This document shows positions 1 through 5,420 of a DNA stretch of 5,779 nt, piece by piece (the stretch's first letter is position 1; each line of letters opens with the position of its first letter). The position numbers were made by a program, and so were the translations under genes. Source of the DNA: Candidatus Curtissbacteria bacterium RIFCSPLOWO2_01_FULL_37_9 (GTDB taxonomy: Bacteria; Patescibacteriota; Microgenomatia; Curtissbacterales; GWA2-41-24); NCBI GenBank assembly GCA_001776425.1, contig MFBN01000056.1, forward strand, positions 8,995 through 14,773, written 5' to 3'. The notes beneath the pieces were generated by a model. That model did no database searches. It was not told where the DNA came from and worked only from the letters and a program-made list of their open reading frames with translations.

Positions 1-302
1 TTTTTTCCCCAGACAATTTTATCCGGGTGACGTTTATTAGTATATTTTTCTTCGATTCTGTAGGTTGTTATTTGGACAAACTGATTTTTATTGATTGGAG
101 CCGAGACAGTACCGAAGCGGTTGGTGTAAAGCGAATTATTAAAGAGTTTGATAATTTCTTCTGGTTTGGCATTTGTTGTAATATCCCAGTCTTTAGGCTT
201 TTTTTTCTCGATCATCGCCCTAACCGCACCGCCAACAACAGCCGCTTCAAAGCCTGTTTTGTCTAGCTTTTCTAATATTTTGATTACACTAGGATCAATC
301 AC
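1..302 (-). CDS. cca: CCA-adding tRNA nucleotidyltransferase / poly(A) polymerase family, N-terminal part (cut by window edge)
   Basis: The minus strand reads open from a GTG at 302 to the window edge, giving 100 codons. The protein has the class II nucleotidyltransferase head: VVGGAVR at residues 22-28, then KPKDWDITT at 35-43, where D38 and D40 fit the metal-binding DxD pair, followed by NAKPEEIIKLF (44-54), RFGTV (62-66) and RHPDKIVWGK (91-100), which normally leads into the RRDFTINA motif just beyond the edge. Enzymes of this family add or repair the 3'-CCA end of tRNAs in the cytoplasm; some relatives add poly(A), and the head alone cannot separate them. GTG at 302 is chosen because no ATG, GTG or TTG lies between it and the in-frame TAG at 342-344 and because the family usually starts about 20 residues before GG. 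No Shine-Dalgarno precedes it. It is divergent from recJ. Whether an HD domain follows is unseen. Confidence 0.9.
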   Translation of the reverse strand, partial: MIDPSVIKILEKLDKTGFEAAVVGGAVRAMIEKKKPKDWDITTNAKPEEIIKLFNNSLYTNRFGTVSAPINKNQFVQITTYRIEEKYTNKRHPDKIVWGK

Positions 303-305
303 TAT

Positions 306-321
306 ATTATAAATTATATCA
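306..321 (-). promoter_or_regulatory. Extended -10 promoter for cca (TGATATAAT), possibly leaderless
   Basis: On the minus strand TGATATAAT occupies 321 to 313, a perfect TGN-TATAAT extended -10. A second TATAAT lies at 311 to 306. No TTGACA-like -35 sits at the expected distance, which is typical for extended -10 promoters. The GTG start at 302 lies 10 nt beyond the first hexamer, so transcription would begin within a few bases of the start codon. The site is read from sequence; activity is inferred. Confidence 0.5.
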
Positions 322-339
322 GCAACATGGCATTTTTCT

Positions 340-348
340 TGCTACAAT
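340..348 (+). promoter_or_regulatory. Extended -10 promoter for recJ (TGCTACAAT), likely leaderless
   Basis: TGCTACAAT matches TGN-TATAAT with one change. It is followed by exactly 6 nt and then the GTG start of recJ at 355, so initiation at the normal distance puts the first transcribed base on or next to the start codon. No recognisable -35 is present at 16-18 bp. The gltX start at the other end of the window has the same hexamer and the same 6-nt spacing. Confidence 0.5.
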
Positions 349-354
349 TGATTT

Positions 355-1980
355 GTGTCTGAGAATATCTGGAAAATTATCTCTTATACGAAGAAAAAAA
401 ATAATAATTGGCTTCTTAATGCATTGGCTTTTAATAGAGGTTTAACAGATAACAAAAAGCTCCAAAATTTTCTCAATCCCACTAAAGACCAAATTCTAGA
501 AGTTAAGATTTCGGGACTTGAAAATGGTATTAAAAGAATTATAAAAGCCATGGAAAAAGGTCAAAAAATGGTAGTTTATTCTGATTATGATGCCGATGGA
601 ATCTGCGCGACAGCAATAATGTGGGAAACTTTATATGATCTTGGAGGAGATGTTCTTCCTTATGTGCCTCATAGAATAAAGGAAGGGTATGGTCTTTCCA
701 AAGAGGCAATTAACAGCCTTGCAGAAAAAAAAGTTAAGCTAATTATTACTGTTGACCATGGTGTGACAGCAGTTGATCAAGTAAAATTTGCCAAACAACT
801 TGGTGTTGAAGTAGTCATTACGGATCACCATGTGTTACCAAAAATATTACCAAAGTCAGCTGCACTTGTGCATACGACAGATCTTTGCGGTGCCGGAGTT
901 TCATGGCGGGTATGTTATGAACTGGTTAAAAAATTAAAGCCGGTATATATGAATGATTTGTTTGGCAAATTAGAGCTGGCTGCATTGGCAACTATTGCCG
1001 ATATGGTTCCACTTATCGGTGCCAATCGCGCGATAGTAAAGCTAGGTTTGGAAAAACTTATTTCCACGAAACGGCCTGGTATTAAAGCTTTGACAAAATC
1101 AGCCGGAATCAACAATAAACTAGGTACGTATGAGATTAGCCATATTCTTGCACCACGGATTAATGCGATGGGCCGCATCGAACATGGACTGGATTCTTTA
1201 AGGCTCCTTTGTGCAAAAAGCGATATTCAGGCAGAAAAACTTGCAATACTTCTTGCCAAAACAAATCAAAGAAGACAGCAGTTAACAGCTAAAGCCGTAA
1301 CACATGCAATGAGTTTAGTACCACAAGAGCAGACAATAGGTGTCGTTTTTCATCATGAGTGGCACGAAGGGATAATCGGATTAGTTGCAGCCAGGTTAGT
1401 CGATGCTTTTAACAAGCCTATGATAGTCATTTCCAAAGGAGATGTTTTTTCCAAGGGTTCGGCGCGCTCAGTAGCCGGATTTAATATAGTTGAGGCAATA
1501 CGCGCATCAAGCGAATTTTTAGTTGATGGTGGAGGTCATCCAATGGCTGCCGGATTTTCCATAAAAACCGAAAATATTGAAATCTTCTCCAAAAAGATTA
1601 AAGAATACTCCGAAAACAGACTGGCCGATTATGCTAAAGATATCCAAATAAATATAGAGTGCATATTGGATAAAAAGGAAATTTCTATCGAAACTTTGGA
1701 TATTGTTAAAAAATTTGAGCCATACGGTGTAAAAAACCCCCAGCCAATATTTTTAACAAGAAGAATGTTGATTGAAGACCTGCGTGTGGTTGGAACAGAT
1801 GGGAGTCATCTTAAGCTTCAATTGGACGGATTTGATGCAATTGGATTTAACTTGGGAGGGAAAAAACACGAGTTAAGACCCGGATATCTTCTGGATGTGA
1901 TTTACACGCTTGAAGATGATCATTATAACGGGAAAGGGAAAATTCAGCTAAAAATTAAGGATTTAAAAATTGCTGAATGA
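355..1980 (+). CDS. recJ: Single-stranded-DNA-specific exonuclease RecJ
   Basis: RecJ degrades single-stranded DNA 5' to 3' in RecF-pathway recombination and in base-excision and mismatch repair. The 541-residue protein carries the whole DHH/DHHA1 set: SDYDADG (76-82, motif I), VDHG (133-136, motif II), TDHH (156-159, motif III), IADMVPL (214-220, motif IV), LAPRINAMGRI (265-275), HEGIIGLVAARL (337-348), KGSARS (367-372) and DGGGHPMAAGF (391-401). A C-terminal OB-fold-like segment covers about 430-540. All expected metal-binding Asp and His residues are present and the length is close to the usual 560-580, so the gene looks intact. The start is GTG at 355: an in-frame TGA at 349-351 blocks any upstream start, and the next Met (residue 66) would remove the N-terminal segment. 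There is no ribosome binding site. It is divergent from cca and 84 bp ahead of aspS. The stop is TGA, which speaks for the standard bacterial code. Confidence 0.97.
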   Translation: MSENIWKIISYTKKKNNNWLLNALAFNRGLTDNKKLQNFLNPTKDQILEVKISGLENGIKRIIKAMEKGQKMVVYSDYDADGICATAIMWETLYDLGGDVLPYVPHRIKEGYGLSKEAINSLAEKKVKLIITVDHGVTAVDQVKFAKQLGVEVVITDHHVLPKILPKSAALVHTTDLCGAGVSWRVCYELVKKLKPVYMNDLFGKLELAALATIADMVPLIGANRAIVKLGLEKLISTKRPGIKALTKSAGINNKLGTYEISHILAPRINAMGRIEHGLDSLRLLCAKSDIQAEKLAILLAKTNQRRQQLTAKAVTHAMSLVPQEQTIGVVFHHEWHEGIIGLVAARLVDAFNKPMIVISKGDVFSKGSARSVAGFNIVEAIRASSEFLVDGGGHPMAAGFSIKTENIEIFSKKIKEYSENRLADYAKDIQINIECILDKKEISIETLDIVKKFEPYGVKNPQPIFLTRRMLIEDLRVVGTDGSHLKLQLDGFDAIGFNLGGKKHELRPGYLLDVIYTLEDDHYNGKGKIQLKIKDLKIAE

Positions 1981-2003
1981 AAATTAATTTAATATATAAA
2001 AAC

Positions 2004-2035
2004 TTTGCAATCTGAAAATATATTTTGATTGTAAG
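2004..2035 (+). other. AT-rich imperfect hairpin between recJ and aspS
   Basis: CAATC (2008-2012) pairs with GATTG (2027-2031). The helix extends outward to 2004/2035 with two G-T wobbles, and inward, after a 2-nt TG bulge, through AAAA/TTTT around a TATA loop (2019-2022). No run of T follows, so a classical intrinsic terminator for recJ is doubtful. The right arm covers the likely -35 of aspS, so it could also be an operator-like site or chance structure in AT-rich DNA. Confidence 0.3.
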
Positions 2036-2053
2036 TGTGAATTAGTTTAGAAT
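2025..2053 (+). promoter_or_regulatory. Sigma70-type promoter for aspS-dacA
   Basis: TTGATT (2025-2030) and TAGAAT (2048-2053) are separated by 17 bp, the optimal spacing, and both are close to the TTGACA/TATAAT consensus. The aspS ATG at 2065 lies 11 nt after the -10, leaving at most a few bases of leader and no room for a Shine-Dalgarno sequence. dacA, 5 bp after aspS, probably shares this transcript. Confidence 0.55.
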
Positions 2054-2064
2054 TTATTTATCAA

Positions 2065-3420
2065 ATGAGTAGAACATATGCTTTGGAATGTAATCAAAAG
2101 ATAGGTAAAAAAGTTCAGCTTTGGGGTTGGATTAACACAGTTCGTGACCACGGTAAAATAACTTTTTACGACCTGCGCGATTTAACCGGAATTGTCCAAA
2201 CAGTTAGCAGGAACAAACATAAAATTACCGAAGAAGATGTGGTTAGCATAAAAGGTATTGTTAAAAAGCGACCCGATCGTCTTATTAACCCGCTTTTGAA
2301 AACCGGGAAAGTAGAAGTGGAAATTGAAAGTATTCAAATAATAAGTAAAGCAAACACTTTACCTTTTCCTATTGACACAGATGGTTTGGAGATCGATGAA
2401 TCTTTACGCCTTAAGTACCGATATTTGGATTTGCGCAGGGAAAGATTAAAAAATAATCTTCGTCTCCGTCAACAAATGCTTTCTTTTATGCGTCAATTTT
2501 TAACAGAAAGTGGTTTTATCGAAATTGAAACACCGATTTTAACCAAAGCAACTCCGGAAGGCGCGCGCGATTTTCTGGTTCCTTCAAGGCTTCAGAAAGG
2601 TAAATTTTATGCGCTTCCTCAGTCTCCTCAGCAGTACAAACAGTTACTTATGGTTGCCGGTTTTGAAAAATACTTCCAAATTGCCCGCTGTTTTAGGGAT
2701 GAAGACCCAAGAAGCGATCGGGCTTACGGAGAATTTACTCAGTTGGATGTTGAAATGTCATATGTTACGCAAGATGATATTTTAGAGCTTACAGAAAGAC
2801 TTTTTAAAGAATTAACCGAAAAGATTTTTAAGAAAAAAGTATTAAAATATCCCTTTCCAAGAATTACTCACAAAGAAGCGATTAAAAAATACGGATCGGA
2901 TAAATTCGATATGCGTATTAAAAAAGATCCTAATGTTTTGTCTTTTGCATTTGTTGTGGATTTTCCTCTTTTTGAAAAAACCAAAAACCAGCCCATTTCG
3001 CCAAGTCATCATCCGTTTACGGCACCAAAAGACGATTATGTGCATTTATTGGAAAGCGATCCGATGAAAGTTTTGTCTTGGCAGCATGATTTGGTGTGTA
3101 ACGGCCTTGAGGTTGGCGGAGGAAGTATAAGAATTATCGATGCCGAAATTCAAAAGAAAGTTTTTAAAATATTAGGCTATAGTAGCCGGGAGATAGAAAC
3201 AAAATTCGGGCATCTTTTAAAAAGTTTTGGCTGGGGTGTTCCTCCACACGGAGGTATTGCGCCGGGTATAGAGCGTATTATGATGGCAGCTACAGGTGAA
3301 GAAAATACCAGAGAAGTTACGGCTTTTCCTATGGCATCATCCGGACAGACTTCAGTCATGGATGCACCATCGGCAATTGATGATGGGAGTCTTAAAGAGC
3401 TAAAACTTAAGACAATTTAA
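2065..3420 (+). CDS. aspS: Aspartyl-tRNA synthetase, bacterial type without the GAD insertion domain
   Basis: The enzyme charges tRNA with aspartate, using ATP, in the cytoplasm. The N-terminal OB fold (about 1-100) contains the anticodon-binding stretch VQLWGWINTVRDHG (17-30) and FYDLRDLTG (34-42). The class II core shows motif 1 (FIEIETPILTKATPEGARD, 151-169), the flipping loop QSPQQ (186-190), motif 2 (FRDED 210-214, GEFTQLDVE 222-230), HHPFTAPK (315-322), EVGGGSIRI (349-357) and motif 3 (GIERI, 401-405, with Arg404). These are bacterial-type signatures. Bacterial AspRS is about 590 residues because a GAD domain lies between YGSDKPDLR and the WVIDFPMF region. Here YGSDKFDMR (276-284) runs within about 12 residues into FVVDFPLF (296-303), so roughly 130-150 residues are missing in frame. 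The total of 451 is therefore short but catalytically complete. No Shine-Dalgarno precedes ATG 2065. Whether it also charges tRNA-Asn cannot be told from sequence alone. Confidence 0.97.
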   Translation: MSRTYALECNQKIGKKVQLWGWINTVRDHGKITFYDLRDLTGIVQTVSRNKHKITEEDVVSIKGIVKKRPDRLINPLLKTGKVEVEIESIQIISKANTLPFPIDTDGLEIDESLRLKYRYLDLRRERLKNNLRLRQQMLSFMRQFLTESGFIEIETPILTKATPEGARDFLVPSRLQKGKFYALPQSPQQYKQLLMVAGFEKYFQIARCFRDEDPRSDRAYGEFTQLDVEMSYVTQDDILELTERLFKELTEKIFKKKVLKYPFPRITHKEAIKKYGSDKFDMRIKKDPNVLSFAFVVDFPLFEKTKNQPISPSHHPFTAPKDDYVHLLESDPMKVLSWQHDLVCNGLEVGGGSIRIIDAEIQKKVFKILGYSSREIETKFGHLLKSFGWGVPPHGGIAPGIERIMMAATGEENTREVTAFPMASSGQTSVMDAPSAIDDGSLKELKLKTI

Positions 3421-3425
3421 ACCAG

Positions 3426-4331
3426 ATGCGTTTTGCCGTTATTGTATCCATTCTTGTTTTTTTTGTTTTATTATTCGCAAATTATACAAAGCTTTTAAAA
3501 CTGCCGTTTATAAATATTCCAGATAAGAATTCTGCTGAAAATAAGTTTTTCCCGATTTACATGTTTCCGAGAGTTGCTGATAACTTTCAGAAAGCTCCGG
3601 AAATTACTGCTTCTTCAGCAGTAATTATAGATGCAAAGTCCGGTATAAAACTTTTTGAAAAAGAACCTACATTGCGGCTTTTACCGGCATCAACCACAAA
3701 ATTAATGACTGCGTTGGTAGCTTTGGAATACTGTACACCCAAAAAAATCGTTAAAATTACCAATCCGGTGACTGACGGAACCCAAATGGGTCTTAAAGAT
3801 GGCGATCAAGTCACCGTAGAAAATTTATTATACGGAATGTTAGTTTCTTCTGGAAACGATGCGGCTTATGCTTTGGCAAATGCCTGTGCAGTCTCATTTA
3901 ATAATTTTATTGCTTCTATGAATCAAAAAGCACATAGTCTTTCGATGACCGAAAGCCATTTTGTAAACCCTGCGGGATTCGATAGCCGTCTGCAGTATTC
4001 TACTGCAAGTGATTTAGCAATTTTAGCTAGAGCTGCCGTTACTAATCCTTTAATTTCGAAGATCGTCTCCACAAAAAGCCTGGTTGTTAATGACATCAGC
4101 GGCATTAAGACATATTATTTGGAAAATATTAATCAGCTCTTGGGTGAAGTTGAAGGTTTAGAGGGAGTTAAAACCGGCCAAACCGAAGGATCCGGTGAAA
4201 TCCTGATCTCTCAGACAACCAGAAATAGTCATACGATTGTTGTTGTAGTGTTAAGGTCGAAAGATCGTTTTGAAGAATCACAAGAATTAATTAACTGGGC
4301 TTTTGACAATTATAAATGGGTGACTATTTAA
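3426..4331 (+). CDS. dacA: D-alanyl-D-alanine carboxypeptidase (peptidase S11, low-molecular-weight PBP), minimal N-anchored form
   Basis: This family trims the terminal D-Ala from peptidoglycan stem peptides outside the membrane and is a penicillin target. All three active-site motifs are present: S89-T-T-K92 (SxxK, in LPASTTKLMTAL), S142-G-N144 (SxN, in VSSGNDAAYAL) and K249-T-G251 (in GVKTGQT). The family segments SSAVIIDAKSG (63-73) and FVNPAGFD (179-186) are also clear. Residues 3-19 are a hydrophobic segment after a single Arg, without an obvious signal peptidase site, so probably an uncleaved anchor, followed by a linker of about 40 residues. At 301 residues the protein ends soon after the catalytic domain; it lacks the second beta domain and C-terminal amphipathic anchor of PBP5-type enzymes. 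It starts 5 bp after the aspS stop without a Shine-Dalgarno, so co-transcription and coupled translation are likely. Its stop overlaps the converging gene by 8 bp. The symbol dacA is used for the family; orthology to a particular paralogue is not shown. Confidence 0.92.
   Translation: MRFAVIVSILVFFVLLFANYTKLLKLPFINIPDKNSAENKFFPIYMFPRVADNFQKAPEITASSAVIIDAKSGIKLFEKEPTLRLLPASTTKLMTALVALEYCTPKKIVKITNPVTDGTQMGLKDGDQVTVENLLYGMLVSSGNDAAYALANACAVSFNNFIASMNQKAHSLSMTESHFVNPAGFDSRLQYSTASDLAILARAAVTNPLISKIVSTKSLVVNDISGIKTYYLENINQLLGEVEGLEGVKTGQTEGSGEILISQTTRNSHTIVVVVLRSKDRFEESQELINWAFDNYKWVTI
3602..3626. repeat. Perfect 10-bp inverted repeat inside dacA
   Basis: AATTACTGCT (3602-3611) and AGCAGTAATT (3617-3626) are exact reverse complements around a 5-nt loop, TCTTC. 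It lies in the coding region for residues about 59-67, just before the catalytic domain. No T run follows, so it is not a standard terminator; an mRNA hairpin is possible. Confidence 0.6.
3991..4007. repeat. Perfect 7-bp inverted repeat inside dacA
   Basis: TGCAGTA (3991-3997) and TACTGCA (4001-4007) are exact reverse complements around TTC. The arms share the word GCAGTA/TACTGC with the larger repeat at 3602-3626. It lies within codons for LQYSTA. It may be chance; a local mRNA hairpin is plausible. Confidence 0.5.
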
Positions 4332-5358
4332 CCCAAAGTTCATCAATTGCTTCTACATAAGCAACCAGGCCTTTGTCGCTTTTAAATGCATAAACCGGCA
4401 TAAGATAGCCCTGAGAATTTTTTGTTTCTAAATAAGCTAAGTAAGCGTCACGAATTGGAAAACCTGAACTATCTTGAGGATTTTTATTTAAGTATCCCTT
4501 ACCTGCTTTTAAGTCCTCAAATGCTTTAAAAATTCCTTTAGTAGGATAGCTGGCAAATAGGTTTAATTCTATTGGTAATCTGGATTGTGAAGCGGCGACA
4601 ATTTGGTTTTGGGAAACCAACACTTGAGTTAATGGAGCATTTTCTTGAGGATTTATAACCGGAATTTTTAATATGTCATCCCTTTGAAAATCAACCTGAA
4701 CTAAATTTGCACTATTTATTGTTGGAACTTCCGTTAGCGATATACCGTCTATTCTTAAGAGTTTGGTTTGAATTTTTTCTGGGGGCAGGTCTGTATCATT
4801 CAAACCGAAATTATTTAGAAAACTTACAGCTGTTATTATTGCCTGCTCAACGCTTTGGGGTTTTGCTGAAATAATTTTGATGTCTTGAGCGTAATTACTG
4901 TCTAAAATAAAATTTCCGCTAACAATATCAATAGTTAATGTTTTTTGAATCTCCCCGGACTCTGTAAACTTAATTTCTCTTGACGACAACATTTCAGGTT
5001 CGTCTCTAAAGCCGACTTTAGATGCGATAATTTTTGTTCTTTGCAAATCTCCAAATATAAGATCTTCATTTTTTATCGCGAAAACTTTTACTTTATTTGC
5101 GAGAATGGGTAATTCACCGTTTATTGTTTCAATAGAATATGTAAGGTTTGCAGGTGCTTTTATACCTTCGGAAAAATCGATTTTTGGAAGTTTTCCAAAG
5201 GCAACTGTGGGTGGTGGAGGTTTTTTAGGAAAAACCCAATTCGTTAAAAATTTAACTGAACTTACGAGAACAAAGATTATGCCAAGTACAGCCAGAGTAA
5301 TAATAAGCCATTTAAGGGATTTTTTCGCAAAATTTGCAGCATCGCTAAGAGACGTCAT
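4324..5358 (-). CDS. Single-pass membrane protein of unknown function with large extracytoplasmic region
   Basis: I do not recognise this 344-residue protein with certainty. Residues 1-16 are short and carry basic residues K12, K13 and K16. A strong transmembrane helix spans about 17-35 (LIITLAVLGIIFVLVSSV), followed by a basic, proline-rich linker (KKPPPP, 45-50). By the positive-inside tendency the remaining 290 or so residues probably lie outside the membrane. That region is rich in alternating beta-strand-like stretches and has no Cys residues and no visible catalytic motif. The end, GYLMPVYAFKSDKGLVAYVEAID (317-339), resembles the strand-strand pattern of YycI/PepSY-like regulatory domains, a weak similarity only. 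The ATG at 5358 follows no Shine-Dalgarno. The gene converges on dacA with an 8-bp overlap and diverges from gltX. An envelope role is an inference from topology and from its cell-wall neighbour. Confidence 0.85.
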   Translation of the reverse strand: MTSLSDAANFAKKSLKWLIITLAVLGIIFVLVSSVKFLTNWVFPKKPPPPTVAFGKLPKIDFSEGIKAPANLTYSIETINGELPILANKVKVFAIKNEDLIFGDLQRTKIIASKVGFRDEPEMLSSREIKFTESGEIQKTLTIDIVSGNFILDSNYAQDIKIISAKPQSVEQAIITAVSFLNNFGLNDTDLPPEKIQTKLLRIDGISLTEVPTINSANLVQVDFQRDDILKIPVINPQENAPLTQVLVSQNQIVAASQSRLPIELNLFASYPTKGIFKAFEDLKAGKGYLNKNPQDSSGFPIRDAYLAYLETKNSQGYLMPVYAFKSDKGLVAYVEAIDELWVK

Positions 5359-5383
5359 CTGAAATCTTGGTTAAGTTATACTA

Positions 5384-5413
5384 TTTATAATTTATTTCTC
5401 ACTAATGATACAA
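5384..5413 (-). promoter_or_regulatory. Possible promoter for the membrane-protein gene
   Basis: On the minus strand TTGTAT (5413 to 5408) and TATAAA (5389 to 5384) are 18 bp apart. Initiation would give a leader of about 18-20 nt before ATG 5358. An alternative -10, TATAAC, lies at 5380 to 5375. The -35 shares its bases with the gltX -10 on the opposite strand. In such AT-rich DNA the match is only suggestive. Confidence 0.35.
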
Positions 5414-5414
5414 T
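5406..5414 (+). promoter_or_regulatory. Extended -10 promoter for gltX (TGATACAAT), likely leaderless
   Basis: TGATACAAT is an extended -10 differing from TGN-TATAAT at one base. Exactly 6 nt (TTTACC) separate it from the gltX ATG at 5421. This is the same hexamer and spacing as at recJ. No -35 is evident at 16-18 bp. The spacing leaves no 5' leader for a ribosome binding site. Confidence 0.5.
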
Positions 5415-5420
5415 TTTACC

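Noticed and set aside
27..266. Open frame of 79 codons on the plus strand
   Set aside because: It lies entirely antisense to the conserved cca head, has low-complexity Phe/Cys-rich content and no family signature.
915..1178. Minus-strand open frame inside recJ
   Set aside because: The opposite strand encodes conserved RecJ motifs (IADMVPL, APRINAMGRI); the frame is a shadow.
355..1980. Alternative genetic code with TGA as glycine
   Set aside because: recJ ends at TGA exactly where the family ends, and no in-frame TGA occurs in the conserved genes.
2905..2958. aspS as a pseudogene or assembly collapse because of its short length
   Set aside because: The frame is intact, the junction preserves motifs on both sides, and the length fits a clean domain loss; collapse remains possible but less likely.
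2842..3359. Two minus-strand open frames inside aspS (2842-3045 and 3177-3359)
   Set aside because: Both are antisense to conserved AspRS catalytic sequence and show no recognisable protein features.
3923..4105. Minus-strand open frame inside dacA
   Set aside because: Antisense to the conserved FVNPAGFD region; no independent start signal.
5105..5362. Plus-strand open frame over the start of the membrane-protein gene
   Set aside because: The minus-strand reading has a convincing transmembrane helix and a full-length frame; the plus reading is its shadow and stops before gltX.
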